Part shown: piece after piece, positions 53,065 to 62,517 of the stretch
Numbering within the stretch: position 1 is the first letter of the stretch
Layout of the letters: every line of letters starts with the position of its first letter
DNA from: Streptomyces sp. CB02366
Lineage (GTDB): Bacteria > Actinomycetota > Actinomycetes > Streptomycetales > Streptomycetaceae
Reading direction: 5' to 3'
Assembly (NCBI RefSeq): GCF_001905905.1
Contig: NZ_LIVT01000004.1
Span: 531,567 to 595,566, forward strand
Length of the DNA: 64,000 nucleotides
The notes under the pieces: model-generated
The model's input: only the letters and a program-made list of their open reading frames with translations
Told to the model about the DNA's origin: nothing
Database searches by the model: none
Made by a program: the position numbers and the translations under genes

Positions 53065-54290
53065 CCACGCGTACCCACCGCACCGATCGCCCCCACCGCA
53101 TCGCCATCGCCCCCAGCGGGTTCAAGGAGTCCCTGTCGGCCGCCCGCGTGGCGGAGGCCATCGCCACCGGCGTACGCCGGGTGGTCCCCGACGCCGAACT
53201 CGACCTGATCCCCCTCGTCGACGGTGGCGAGGGCACGGCCGAGGCGCTGGCCCTGGCGGGCGGCGGCCGGTTGGTGAAGACCACGGCGACGGGCCCCGTG
53301 GGCGACCCGGTCGCCTCCCACTTCGCCTTGCTGGGCGGTTCCGGCCCGCTCACCGCCGTCGTCGAGATGGCGGCCGTCGCCGGTCTCGCCCTGGTCCCGC
53401 CGGACCGCCGCCACCCGGGGGCGACCACGACGTACGGGGTCGGCGAGCTGATCCGGGCGGCCCTGGACGCCGGGGCCCGGCGCGTCCTCGTCGGCTGCGG
53501 CGACTCCGGTACGTCGGACGGGGGCGCGGGCGCGCTCCAGGCGCTCGGGGCCCGGCTGACCGACCGGCACGGCCGCGAACTCCCACCGGGCGGGGGCGTG
53601 TTGCACGAGCTGGAGCGCATCGACCCGTCCGGTCTCGACCCCCGGCTGGCCGGCGCCGAACTGCTCGTGGCCTGCAACCCGTACAACGTGCTGTGCGGGA
53701 AGCGCGGCGTGGCCCGGGTGTTCGGGCCGCAGAAGGGGGCGACCCCGGCGGAGGTGGAACTCCTCTCGGCCGGCCTGGAGCGGCTGGCCGCCGTCCTCAC
53801 CCGGGACCTGGCCCCGCTCTTCGTCCCGCCGGCCGGCGCCCCCGTCGATCTGCGGACGTCTCCCGGCACGGGCGCCTCGGGCGGCCTCGGGGCCGGGCTG
53901 GCCGCCGTGGGAGCCCGCCTCCTCCCCCGTTACGACGTCCTGCTCGACGGCCTCGACCTGGACGCCCGCCTGGCCCGCGCCGACTTCGTCATCACGGCGG
54001 AGGGGGCGCTCGACCACCAGACCGTACGGGGGAAGATCCCGGCGGAGGTCGCCCGCCGGGCCCGCGCCTCCGGGGTGCCGGTCCTGGTGCTGGCCGGGAC
54101 GATCGGGCCGGGGGCTCAGGACGTACGGGCGGTGGGCGTGGACGCGTACAGCGCGATCCTGCCCGCCCCGATGACGCTGGTGGAGGCGATCGGCCGCAGC
54201 GGCGAGTTCCTGGCCGACGCCACGGAACGCGCGATGCGCATCATGGCGCTCGGCACCCGGCTGGCCCCGATCGCCCCGCTGGCCGCGTGA
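53061..54290 (+). CDS. Glycerate kinase (GlxK/GarK type)
   Basis: The 409-aa protein starts at ATG 53061, overlapping the transporter stop (ATGA). It has the glycerate kinase I signature: IAIAPSGFKESLSAARVAEAIA, DLIPLVDGGEGTAEAL, VVEMAAVAGLALV, VGCGDSGTSDGGAGALQALGARL, ACNPYNVLCGKRGVARVFGPQKGA and TAEGALDHQTVRGKIPAEVARRA. It phosphorylates D-glycerate to 2-phosphoglycerate, feeding glycolysis. Coupling with an SLC13 carrier makes a two-gene uptake and activation unit. Confidence 0.94.
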   Translation: MTTRTHRTDRPHRIAIAPSGFKESLSAARVAEAIATGVRRVVPDAELDLIPLVDGGEGTAEALALAGGGRLVKTTATGPVGDPVASHFALLGGSGPLTAVVEMAAVAGLALVPPDRRHPGATTTYGVGELIRAALDAGARRVLVGCGDSGTSDGGAGALQALGARLTDRHGRELPPGGGVLHELERIDPSGLDPRLAGAELLVACNPYNVLCGKRGVARVFGPQKGATPAEVELLSAGLERLAAVLTRDLAPLFVPPAGAPVDLRTSPGTGASGGLGAGLAAVGARLLPRYDVLLDGLDLDARLARADFVITAEGALDHQTVRGKIPAEVARRARASGVPVLVLAGTIGPGAQDVRAVGVDAYSAILPAPMTLVEAIGRSGEFLADATERAMRIMALGTRLAPIAPLAA

Positions 54291-54372
54291 GCGCGCCCGG
54301 GCCGGGACGCGGGTGCACCATCCGGGGGGCGCCAGGGGCGGGGCGTCTCGCGCGGCCGTTAGGCTCGGACCC

Positions 54373-55185
54373 ATGGAGAGCCTGCGCATCATCGACACCT
54401 GGCCGGTCACCACGGCGGCGGCGGCCGTCGTCCGGGCGGACGGCACGGTCCTCGGCACGCACGGGCCGACCGGCCACCGCTTCCCCCTCGCCTCGGTCAC
54501 CAAGCCGCTCGCGGCCTACGCGGCGCTGGTGGCGTACGAGGAGGGGGCCGTCGAGCTGGACGAGCCGGCCGGGCCGGAGGGCTCCACGGTGCGCCACCTC
54601 CTCGCCCACACCAGCGGCCTCGCCTTCGACGAGCACCGGGTGACGGCCCCGCCGGGCGAGCGCCGCCTGTACTCCAACGCGGGCTTCGAGGTGCTGGGCG
54701 AGCACATCGCGAAGGCGTCCGGCATCCCGTTCGCGGAGTACCTGCGCCAGGCGGTCCTGGAGCCGCTGTCCATGACGTCCACGACCCTGGACGGCTCCCC
54801 CGCCCGCGACGGCGTCTCCACCGTGGACGACCTGGTCCGCTTCGCCGCCGAGGTACAGGCTCCCCGCCTGCTCGACCCGCGTACGGTCCTGGAGGCCCAG
54901 AGCGTCGTGCACCCCGGCCTCAAGGGCGTCCTGCCGGGCTACGGCCACCAGAACCCGAACGACTGGGGCCTCGGCTTCGAGATCCGCGACTCCAAGTCCC
55001 CGCACTGGACGGGCGCCTCGTCCTCCCCGGCCACCTTCGGGCACTTCGGCCAGTCGGGCACGTTCCTGTGGATCGACCCGGCGGCGGGGGCGGCCTGCGT
55101 CGCGTTGACGGACCGCGCGTTCGGCCCGTGGGCGGCGGAGGCGTGGACGCCGTTCACGGACGCGGTCCTGGCCGAACTGTCCTGA
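54373..55185 (+). CDS. Serine hydrolase (class C beta-lactamase-like)
   Basis: The 270-aa protein has the SxxK motif in PLASVTKPLAAYAAL, a YSN motif in RLYSNAGFEVLGEHIA and a HTSGLAFDEH segment typical of the family. The third motif (KTG/HxG) is represented by GHFGQSGTFLWIDP. No signal peptide is visible, so it is probably an intracellular esterase or peptidase rather than a beta-lactamase. TAGGCT 7 nt before ATG 54373 points to a leaderless mRNA. Confidence 0.9.
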   Translation: MESLRIIDTWPVTTAAAAVVRADGTVLGTHGPTGHRFPLASVTKPLAAYAALVAYEEGAVELDEPAGPEGSTVRHLLAHTSGLAFDEHRVTAPPGERRLYSNAGFEVLGEHIAKASGIPFAEYLRQAVLEPLSMTSTTLDGSPARDGVSTVDDLVRFAAEVQAPRLLDPRTVLEAQSVVHPGLKGVLPGYGHQNPNDWGLGFEIRDSKSPHWTGASSSPATFGHFGQSGTFLWIDPAAGAACVALTDRAFGPWAAEAWTPFTDAVLAELS

Positions 55186-55229
55186 CCCCTCCGCCGCGGG
55201 GGCGACGGACGCCCCCCGGGCGAAGGGGA

Positions 55230-55279
55230 ACGCCCCCGTTCCCGCGGTGCGCATCGCTGCACCGCGGGAACGGGGGCGT
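55230..55279. terminator. Bidirectional terminator, 21-bp stem
   Basis: Arms 55230-55250 and 55259-55279 match perfectly with an 8-nt loop, between the convergent serine hydrolase and ricin-domain genes. Confidence 0.85.
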
Positions 55280-55300
55280 CGGCTCCGCCGGGGCGGACCC

Positions 55301-56743
55301 TCAGACGATCCAGTGGTCGCCGTACCCGCAGGGGGCGATTTCGAGCCGGGCGTCGTTTCCGGCGGAGACCCCGCCGGTCGGACGCAGGCACAGGTCGTTG
55401 CTGACGGCGTTGCGGATCCAGTTCGTGCCGTCGCCGCGGGGGTCGAGCCACCACAGCTGGTTGTCACCGGACGCGTTGCAGTGGAACTGCGCGACCTTCG
55501 TCCCCTCCGAACGGGCGTTGTAGTAGCCGAGGTCCAGGCAGAGCCCGTCCTTGCTGTTGCGGATCAGGAAGAGGGGCGCGTTCTGGGGCCCGCCGTCCTT
55601 GTCCACGATGTCGAGGTTCCACAGCTGGTTGTCGCCTGTGGTGCCGTTGCACGGGTACTGGTTGACGGCGTTGTTGATCTGGCCCTTGCCGTAGCCGCCG
55701 ATGTCCACGCACTGGCCGGTCGAGGCGTTCTTGATCACGGTGTTCTGGACCCCGGAGCGTCCGTTGGCCCACTGGCGGAGCTGCTCGGCCGGCGTCAGCG
55801 CCGCGACCTTGGGCTTGGGCTTGGGCTGGGGCTTCTTCTCGACCCGGGGCTTCTCCGGGGACGGGCTCGGGGAGGGCGTGGCCGCCTGCTGGTGGACCAC
55901 GGGCCCGGCCGGTTTCTCCTTCTTCTCCTTCTTCTCCTCCTTCTTGCTCGGCTTGGCGGAGGGGACCGGCGACTGGCTGGTGTAGGTCTCCGGGACCGGA
56001 GGACGTTCGCTGTCCAGCACCGTGCCGGCCGCGTTCTCGGTCCGGGTCCGCTCGGGATCGCGGTCGTCCTGCCCCGCCAAGAGGAAGGGCACCGCGATCA
56101 GGATCGCGCCGACGATCCCGGCCGCCGCCAGCATCGGCTTCTTGGGCCGGCTGCCGGGCGGTTCGTCGCCCTCCCGCGAACTCGCGCCACCGCCGCCGCC
56201 GGTGCCGGTGGCGGTCGCGGCAATGCCCGGGACCGGGCCGCCGACGCCGGCGGTCGCCGGTTCCGCGGTGGGGACGGACGCCGACGCCGACGCCGACTCC
56301 GACGACGCCGACGCGGACGCGGTTCGGGACGGTGCTGCGGCCCAGGAGGGCGCGGAGGAGGCGACGGGTTCGGCGGTGCTCTCCGCCTCTTCCCGGGGCG
56401 CGTCGGTACGCGCCGCCGTCGCCTCGCCGACCTTTCCGGCCTCCGACTCGCCGCTCGTGCTCGTGGGGACGTTCGTGGTCGTGTTCGTGGTCGTGGAGCC
56501 TCCGGACGCCGGGCCCGCCGCCCGGGCGGCGGCTCCCGCGGCAGGCGCGGTCGTACCGCCCGGCCGCTCGCCGCCCGGGGCCAGAGCGCTGCCGGGGTCG
56601 CCGGGCGCTCCGGGCATGGTCACCGCTCGGCGTACCGATACCGAGGGACTCCCGGCGCTCCGGCCGCTCCCCGGGCCGCCCTCTCCGGTGGACGTTCCCG
56701 ACCGCGTGGGTATGCGGGGGGATGGATCATGGTCTCTTGCCAC
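55301..56743 (-). CDS. Membrane protein with extracellular ricin-type beta-trefoil
   Basis: The 480-aa protein starts at GTG 56743 (GAGGAC upstream). Residues 1-200 are disordered, rich in Ala, Ser and Thr. One membrane helix (PMLAAAGIVGAILIAVPFLLAG, 203-224) is followed by a Lys/Glu and Pro linker (KKEEKKEKKEK). Residues about 343-480 form a ricin B trefoil with CVDIGG, DNQLWNL and DNQLWWLD QxW-type repeats and paired cysteines. The trefoil should bind carbohydrate outside the cell. It starts 37 nt after the 1231-aa gene stop and may be the last gene of that operon. Confidence 0.85.
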   Translation of the reverse strand: MARDHDPSPRIPTRSGTSTGEGGPGSGRSAGSPSVSVRRAVTMPGAPGDPGSALAPGGERPGGTTAPAAGAAARAAGPASGGSTTTNTTTNVPTSTSGESEAGKVGEATAARTDAPREEAESTAEPVASSAPSWAAAPSRTASASASSESASASASVPTAEPATAGVGGPVPGIAATATGTGGGGGASSREGDEPPGSRPKKPMLAAAGIVGAILIAVPFLLAGQDDRDPERTRTENAAGTVLDSERPPVPETYTSQSPVPSAKPSKKEEKKEKKEKPAGPVVHQQAATPSPSPSPEKPRVEKKPQPKPKPKVAALTPAEQLRQWANGRSGVQNTVIKNASTGQCVDIGGYGKGQINNAVNQYPCNGTTGDNQLWNLDIVDKDGGPQNAPLFLIRNSKDGLCLDLGYYNARSEGTKVAQFHCNASGDNQLWWLDPRGDGTNWIRNAVSNDLCLRPTGGVSAGNDARLEIAPCGYGDHWIV

Positions 56744-56779
56744 GTAAGGTCCTCGCTCTTGTCGGGATGGGGTGTCGCG

Positions 56780-59700
56780 TCACGGTCCGGCCCCCACAGC
56801 GCCCGCACAGCGTTCCGGCCAGGGGCCGGCGCCCGGGGGCGTCGCGTCGGGTCCGGGTGCGACGGCTTCCAGCCGGGCGAGCACGGCCCGATCCCCCTCG
56901 GGGTCGGGCGCGGCCGTCTCGGCAGGTCCGGTCAGTTCACGCAGATGGATCTGTACGCCGGGCCGGGCGCGGCGGACGGCCAGCACCCGGAAGAGCGTCC
57001 CGGGGGCGAACACGACCTCCTCCGGCCCGCGCTGCTCGGAGAACTGCCGTACGCGGCGGCCGGCCACCGACCAGATGACGTAACTGCCGCCCGGCGGCGG
57101 CGCGGTGCCGGGATCCAGCCGCACGGTGCTCAGCAGCGCCGCGTCCCGCAGCAGCGTTCCGGGGCGGGGCGGGGCGGGAACGCCGCCGGAAGCGGCGGGC
57201 CCCCCGCCGACGCCGCGCGTCACCGCGCCCCGGTAGGACGGCATCCGGTTCAGCGCCGAGGCGACGCAGGCGCCGTACGGCATCAGGTCCAGCTCGCGGT
57301 CGCGCAGACTCCGGGTCAACGCGCCGTGGCTGAGCGGTCCTTCGGGGAGGAGCAGGTACATCCGCAGCGCGATGAGATCGGCGCGGGCCGCCTCCTGTTC
57401 CTTGCCGCGCAGCGCGGGCATCCGGGCGAGCGCCCGCGCGACGGCCGCGCCGTGCCGGTCCCACATCTCGCCCGCGAGCGCGCGGAAGGCGGTCCGTTCG
57501 GCCTCGGAGCTGCGGTGCCCGGGGGCCAGCAGGACCGGGGGCAGCGGTGTCGGGGGGACGTCCTCCCCCTGGTCCCCGCTGTCGCGGCCGGTGTCCGCCG
57601 GGCCGGTGTCCTCGCGCTCGGGAACGGCTCGGGCGTCCGGCAGGTCCGGCAGCCGGGCGGCGCCGGAATCCGACGAGGCGGTCGAGGTGACCGGCGCCGT
57701 CGCGGGCGCCGGATCGGTCCCCGCGACCGGTACCCCGCGCGCCCCCGGTCCCGGGGACGCCGGAGCGGGGTCGGGAACGCGCACGGCCGTGCCGGACGTG
57801 CGGGAGCCCTGGGCGGGGCCCGGTCCGGTGGACGGTTCCGGGGTGGCGGCTGACGCCGGGCCGGCCGCGGTGGACGGTTCCGTACCGTCCTCCTTCGTCG
57901 GGGCCCCCTCCCCGGCCCTCTCGGGGCCGGGTGTCCGGAGCGGCGCACCGCCCGCTCCCTCCGGGCCCTCGGCGGGCGCGGGTCCGGCGTCCCCGGCGGG
58001 GCCCCGGCCGCCGGGCCCTTCGGCCGGTGCGGGCGCGTGGTTCCGCCGTCGCGCGCCGGAGGGGCCCAGGCCGCCTTCCGGGGCGGTGCTCCCGGCCGTC
58101 GCGGCGTTGTGGGCCACCCCCGTCCTCCCGGCCGTCGCGGCTCCGGCGTCCCCGCCGCCTCCGGCCTCGTCCGCCGCTCCCGCACGGCCGGGCCTTTCCG
58201 GCCCAGGGGTCCGTGCGAGGTCCTCGCCGGGAGCGGTGGTGGCGGCGTCCGGCCGCGGGGCGTTCGCGAACGGCTCCCGTCCTTCCGGCCGGCCTGCCGG
58301 GCCGGAGCGCCGCTCGGACGCCGGGGCCGGAGTCGTCGGGGCTGTGCCGGGGCCGCTCGCCGGTCCCGGGGCCGTCCCCGGGGTGCGGGCACGTCCGGCG
58401 AACCCCGTCGGAACGCGGTCGTCCGACCAGTCGAACGTCTCCCCTCGTCGCTCCCGCTCCCGCTCCCCTCGCGCCGCGCTCCTGCCGGACGCGCCCGAGA
58501 CGCCCGGCCTGCCGGGCGCGCCCGGCATCGCGGACGCGCCCGGCATCGCGGACGCGCCCGGCATCGCGGACGCGCCGGGTGCACCGGACGTACCGGATGC
58601 ACCCGACGTGCCCGGAGTCACCGACGTACCGGGCGGGGAGGGCGTGCCGGACGTGCCCGGAGTCGCCGCCGTACCGGGTGCCGCAGCCTCGCCTGGCGTA
58701 CCGGACGCGCCCGCCCCTCTCGCGGTGTTCGCCCCCGCGCCCGCCTCCGCACCTGCGGTCACGGCCTCCCCGGGCTGCTGTGCCCGGTCGGTTCCCGCGC
58801 CCCTGCCGGAGGTCCTGGCCGGAGTGGCGGGGGCGGCTCCGGAGGTCCGCTCCGGCCGGTGGGGGGCCGCGGTCCGTGCGGACGGGGTCCGGGGCCCCTG
58901 GACCGGGCGCTCCGCCGGTCCGGCCGCCGCCGGGCGCCCAAGGGCCCGTGCGGGCGCGGCCGGTGACGACGGTGCCGGGGCGGGCGCGCCGACCGCCCCG
59001 GCCCGGGCGGGCCCGCCCGCGGTCGCCGGTCCGGTCCGGACCGGCGCCGGGGCGGCGTGGCGCAGGGTGCGCAGTCCGTACCGGGCGGCCAGCCGCCGCA
59101 GTTCGCGTCCGCCGTCGCGGGCCACACCGTGCACGTGAAGGGTCGCGCGCCCCCGCAGGTCCGGCGCCAGGGCTTCCAGGACGTTCGCCAGGACCGGCCA
59201 CAGCGATGCGTCGAGGAGTTCGCCCGGCATCCCCAGCTCGATCACCGGTCCGCCCGGGTCCACCTGACGTGCCGTGGAGGGCAGTCCGGGGCCTCCGCGC
59301 GGGCCCACCCACATGCCGGCCCGGGTCACCGTGAGCTGCCAGTCCCCGCTCAGGCCGACCACCCCCTCCTCCGGGCGTGCCGGTCCCGGCAGCGGAGGGC
59401 TCCAGCGCAGCAGCCGGGGCGGCCGGGCACGGCCCTCCGCGTCGGGCGGGCCGCACCTGACGGCGTCCACGAACGGTATCCACGTCGGCGTGCCGTCCGG
59501 CGTCGCCAGGACCGATCGCACGGCGTACGTCCCCATCGGGCCGGAAGCCGCGACGAGCGGCAGCCCGGTCATGACCTCCACCTCGACGTCCAGCCGGTCG
59601 GCCACCGACTGCGCCAGCGGGAGCAGGTCGCGCCGCCCGCCGGGCACGAGCCGCACGGCGACCCGCACGTCCTCCGGCAGGGCTTCGAGCACCTCGGCGA

Positions 59701-60475
59701 CCTCCTCGGCCGAGACGTCCTCGCCGAAGGGCACGCCGACCACCACGGCCAGACGCCGGGGGTCGACCGGTACGGCGTGGTAGAGGTCGCCGGGCCGGGC
59801 CGCCGCGGCCCCGGCGGGGCGCACCAGCACCCCGGCGGGTATCTGCTCGACGACGCAGCCGCCCGCCACGGTCGACGGCAGGCCGCTCAGCACGGACTGC
59901 CAGGACGGCTCCGGGCTGCGCGGGCCCAGGGGTTCGGGTCGCTTCCCCGGCGCGAACCGCCACCAGCCGCCCGCCGACGGGTGCCGTCCTACGCCCTCGG
60001 CGGGCGGGACGAAGAGGGTGCCGCCCGGTACGACGAGCGGCGCCCCGTCCGGCGCCTCGACCTCGATCCGCCAGCCGTCGGCGATGCGGCGCGCGGTGGC
60101 GGGCCTGCCCTCGGCATCGTGACCGGCCCCGGCCATGACGAGCCGTACGCTCCCGGCCCCCGACTCGCCCAGTGTGTCGAGCAGTTCGCTCAGCTTCGAC
60201 CAGAAGGCGGTGGAGCCGGCCCCCTCCGCGCCCGCGATGACGGTCACGGTGTCCTCGTCCGCGCCCATGGTGCGGGCCAGGTCGGCGACGTCGGCCGGGG
60301 CGAGGGTGTCGTCGGAGAAGGTCCGCAGCAGCAGCATGCCGTCGTGGTCCTCGACCAGGAACCCTTCCCCGGTCCCCTCGTCCGGTCCGGCGGAGGCGGC
60401 CGGAGCGGCGTCGGCGCGGTCGCGCCCGGCGCCGGTGTCGCGTCTGCGTGCGAAGAGTCCGCCCCTGCCCCTCAT
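56780..60475 (-). CDS. Large secretion-locus protein with C-terminal ADP-ribosyltransferase-like domain
   Basis: The 1231-aa protein starts at ATG 60475, overlapping the upstream gene by 4 nt. Residues 1-480 form an unassigned folded region (FLVEDHDGMLLLRTFSDDTL; WWRFAPGKRPEPLG; VAVVVGVPFGEDVSAEEVAEVLEALP). About 480-980 is a long Ala/Pro/Gly/Thr linker with an 18-nt repeat coding PGASAM three times. Residues about 987-1190 look like an ART fold: SYRGAVTRG with Arg about 1082, YVIWSVAGRRVRQFSE, and PEEVVFAPGTLFRVLAV ending in Glu 1153, though the usual Q/E two residues earlier is Pro. It may modify host or rival proteins, or be an inactive ART. No signal peptide. Confidence 0.7.
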   Translation of the reverse strand: MRGRGGLFARRRDTGAGRDRADAAPAASAGPDEGTGEGFLVEDHDGMLLLRTFSDDTLAPADVADLARTMGADEDTVTVIAGAEGAGSTAFWSKLSELLDTLGESGAGSVRLVMAGAGHDAEGRPATARRIADGWRIEVEAPDGAPLVVPGGTLFVPPAEGVGRHPSAGGWWRFAPGKRPEPLGPRSPEPSWQSVLSGLPSTVAGGCVVEQIPAGVLVRPAGAAAARPGDLYHAVPVDPRRLAVVVGVPFGEDVSAEEVAEVLEALPEDVRVAVRLVPGGRRDLLPLAQSVADRLDVEVEVMTGLPLVAASGPMGTYAVRSVLATPDGTPTWIPFVDAVRCGPPDAEGRARPPRLLRWSPPLPGPARPEEGVVGLSGDWQLTVTRAGMWVGPRGGPGLPSTARQVDPGGPVIELGMPGELLDASLWPVLANVLEALAPDLRGRATLHVHGVARDGGRELRRLAARYGLRTLRHAAPAPVRTGPATAGGPARAGAVGAPAPAPSSPAAPARALGRPAAAGPAERPVQGPRTPSARTAAPHRPERTSGAAPATPARTSGRGAGTDRAQQPGEAVTAGAEAGAGANTARGAGASGTPGEAAAPGTAATPGTSGTPSPPGTSVTPGTSGASGTSGAPGASAMPGASAMPGASAMPGAPGRPGVSGASGRSAARGERERERRGETFDWSDDRVPTGFAGRARTPGTAPGPASGPGTAPTTPAPASERRSGPAGRPEGREPFANAPRPDAATTAPGEDLARTPGPERPGRAGAADEAGGGGDAGAATAGRTGVAHNAATAGSTAPEGGLGPSGARRRNHAPAPAEGPGGRGPAGDAGPAPAEGPEGAGGAPLRTPGPERAGEGAPTKEDGTEPSTAAGPASAATPEPSTGPGPAQGSRTSGTAVRVPDPAPASPGPGARGVPVAGTDPAPATAPVTSTASSDSGAARLPDLPDARAVPEREDTGPADTGRDSGDQGEDVPPTPLPPVLLAPGHRSSEAERTAFRALAGEMWDRHGAAVARALARMPALRGKEQEAARADLIALRMYLLLPEGPLSHGALTRSLRDRELDLMPYGACVASALNRMPSYRGAVTRGVGGGPAASGGVPAPPRPGTLLRDAALLSTVRLDPGTAPPPGGSYVIWSVAGRRVRQFSEQRGPEEVVFAPGTLFRVLAVRRARPGVQIHLRELTGPAETAAPDPEGDRAVLARLEAVAPGPDATPPGAGPWPERCAGAVGAGP
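58518..58571. repeat. Three 18-bp in-frame repeats in the ART-protein gene
   Basis: GCGCCCGGCATCGCGGAC occurs three times head to tail and codes (minus strand) PGASAM-type hexapeptides in the linker. In-frame repeat number could vary between strains. Confidence 0.7.
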
Positions 60476-61398
60476 GCCCGGGCCTCCGTCCCGGCCGAGG
60501 GCGCGGCGGCTTCCTGCGGGCCGGGCAGCCCGGTGGCCGCCCGGTCGGCGCCGGCCACGTCGGTGGCGGCACGGTCCGCGTCGGCCACACCGGCGGCAAG
60601 CCGGTCGGCGTCGGTCACGTGGACCGCCCGGATGCGCGGCGCGCTCGTCCCTCCCGGGCCGTCCGTGGCCTTCGGCCGGGCCTCGCCGCGCTCCTGGGCG
60701 GCGATCTCCTCGGCCAACGCCTCGGTCTCCATGATCATCCCGGCCGGTCCGGTCGGGTTGACGTAGAGGGAGTGCCCGGCGGGCAGCCCCGCGACCACGT
60801 CGGCCACCGGGACCAGCCGGGCGGCGAGCGATCCGAGGGCGCGGAGGTGGGCGGGGCTGGTGAAGACGGGCACCACGGGGTCGCCCTGGGCCGAGCGGAG
60901 GGCCGCCGGTTCGCCGTCGGAGCCGATGAGCACCGCGACCTTCGACGCGGCCAGGGCGCGCAGGACCTCGCCGGCCGGTCCGTAGCCGGTCACGGCGCGC
61001 TGGACGGCGGACTCCACCGGGTCGGTGGCCCTGGGCCAGCCGAGCGCCGCCGGGGAGGGGCGGTAACGGTCGTTGTCCTCCCACGCCACGATCGTCCCCG
61101 TGGAGTCCGTACGCCACCGGCCGGGAACCGCCCACTCCGGCGGTGCGCCCTGTCCCGACCACGCGGCGTCGGGAACGCTCAACCAGCGGCCGGGCAGCTT
61201 CCGGGCCGCCTCGACCACCTCCGGGGGCGGCTCGGGCAGCGGACCGGCCGGGTCCGCCGGTCCGCCCGCGGTCGGGACCGCTTCCGCCGCCAGGGGTTCC
61301 GGGGCCGGTATCGCCGGGTCGTCCTCGGCGGCGGGGAGGGGCTCGGGTCCGGGCGCCGGGGGCGTTTCCGGGGCGGACCTGTCGACGTACTCACTCAC
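60472..61398 (-). CDS. Type VII secretion system-associated protein (SseB-like core), copy 2
   Basis: The 308-aa protein has a Pro/Glu-rich N-terminus, then the core I associate with the T7SS-associated family: PGRWLSVPDAAWSGQGAPPEWAVPGRW, YRPSPAALGWPRATDPVESAVQRAVTGYG, VAVLIGSDGEPAAL, PVVPVFTSPAHLRALG and LPAGHSLYVNPTGPAGMIMETE. The VPVFTSP segment is SseB-like. The last 70 residues are Ala/Asp-rich repeats (DADRAATDV...). GTG 61398 is chosen because GGAG precedes it; TTG 61413 is possible. Its stop overlaps the 1231-aa gene start. Confidence 0.72.
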   Translation of the reverse strand: MSEYVDRSAPETPPAPGPEPLPAAEDDPAIPAPEPLAAEAVPTAGGPADPAGPLPEPPPEVVEAARKLPGRWLSVPDAAWSGQGAPPEWAVPGRWRTDSTGTIVAWEDNDRYRPSPAALGWPRATDPVESAVQRAVTGYGPAGEVLRALAASKVAVLIGSDGEPAALRSAQGDPVVPVFTSPAHLRALGSLAARLVPVADVVAGLPAGHSLYVNPTGPAGMIMETEALAEEIAAQERGEARPKATDGPGGTSAPRIRAVHVTDADRLAAGVADADRAATDVAGADRAATGLPGPQEAAAPSAGTEARA

Positions 61399-61703
61399 CG
61401 GCGGGCACTCCAAGAACAGAAGACACGAGCCATCGTTGCGAACTCACCCTCATCAGTTAACAGTCCGTCGGCGCGGGCCGGCGGGCGGGGCTCCCTCGGC
61501 CGTGGGGCGGGGGGGCCCGGCGAGCGGGCGGCAAACGGAATCCCCGTCCGGGCGACGAGACCGCTCACGGGTGAACCGTACCCGCACGAAGCGGAGTTCG
61601 AGGAGGGAGATCCGCGCCGTCCCGCCCTCCCCGCCGCCCGGCCCCCGCCTTCCCCGCCCCTCGGCCCCGCCGCCGTCCGGACGGGCGGCCGGGGCCGGCG
61701 GGC
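61399..61703. other. Gap between the two secretion-associated genes
   Basis: About 300 bp with no gene I can support. Around 61570-61620 the composition is a little lower in GC and may hold a promoter for the downstream minus-strand genes. It marks a possible second transcription start inside the locus. Confidence 0.35.
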
Positions 61704-62501
61704 TCAGCCCTCTCCCCGGAAGAACTCGGGCCGGGCCCCGGCCGGTCCGGGGGGCCGGGGGGCGGTATCGGGGCCGTCTCCCGCCGCTGCCCCGGGGGGC
61801 CACGCGTCGGCCTCCTCCAGGCGCGCGAACTCCTCCAGTTCGGCGCCGGCCGCCAGCAGGGCGCTCGCCGTGACGAGTTGGCCGACCGGAGCGGACGAGC
61901 TGAGGACCAGGACTTCCTTCCCCTCGGGCAGGCGGTCCAGGAGGTCGGGAACGAGCATCATCTCGTGCGGCGGCAGCCTGTCCTGGTCCAGTTCCGGCGA
62001 GGCCGGGAAGACGGGGACGGCCTGGGTGCCGTCCTGCGCGTCGGTGACGGCGAGGCCGCCCTCGCCGTCGAGGCACACGGCCACTTCGGCGTCGGCGACC
62101 ATCAGGGCGAACAGGTCCTCCGAGGCGTATCCGGTGGCGACCAGCTGCACGGCGGCGTCCACGGGGCTGACCGGCGGGGCCCAGCCGTGGGCGTCGGGCG
62201 AGGGGCGGTACCCGGCGTTCTCCTCCCACTCGACGATCTCGCCGTCGGCGTCGCTGCGCCAGCGTCCCAGGACCGCCCAGGGGGGCGTGGGTTCGTCCTC
62301 GTCGCCGCTCCAGTGCCGGTCGATCACGGACAGCCAGTGGCCGGGGGCCGCCTTGGCGGCCTCGACGTAGTCCGCGGGCGGCTCCCGGAACCCCGGCCCG
62401 CCCCTCGGCACGGCGGACGGTCCTCCCTGGACGCCGGAAGGGCGCGGGTCCGGGGCGGCGGGCCCCTCGGCCGTCTCCGCGTCGGCGGTGTTGTCGTTCA
62501 T
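61704..62501 (-). CDS. Type VII secretion system-associated protein (SseB-like core), copy 1
   Basis: The 265-aa protein (ATG 62501 with AGGAG 4 nt upstream; GTG 62525 would overlap the previous gene) shares the core of its neighbour: PGHWLSVIDRHWSGDEDEPTPPWAVLGRW, YRPSPDAHGWAPPVSPVDAAVQLVATGY, VAVCLDGEGGLAV, QAVPVFPASPELD and LPEGKEVLVLSSSAPVGQLVTA. The C-terminus is Gly/Pro-rich (GDGPDTAPRPPGPAGARPE). Two copies in one operon suggest different partners or a heterodimer. The family name rests on my recollection of the domain. Confidence 0.72.
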   Translation of the reverse strand: MNDNTADAETAEGPAAPDPRPSGVQGGPSAVPRGGPGFREPPADYVEAAKAAPGHWLSVIDRHWSGDEDEPTPPWAVLGRWRSDADGEIVEWEENAGYRPSPDAHGWAPPVSPVDAAVQLVATGYASEDLFALMVADAEVAVCLDGEGGLAVTDAQDGTQAVPVFPASPELDQDRLPPHEMMLVPDLLDRLPEGKEVLVLSSSAPVGQLVTASALLAAGAELEEFARLEEADAWPPGAAAGDGPDTAPRPPGPAGARPEFFRGEG

Positions 62502-62517
62502 GGGCTCCTCGCTGCGA

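Noticed and set aside
60476..61162. N-terminal extension of the 1231-aa protein
   Set aside because: It overlaps the secretion-associated gene in another frame and has no protein-like features; the ATGA-coupled start at 60475 fits better.
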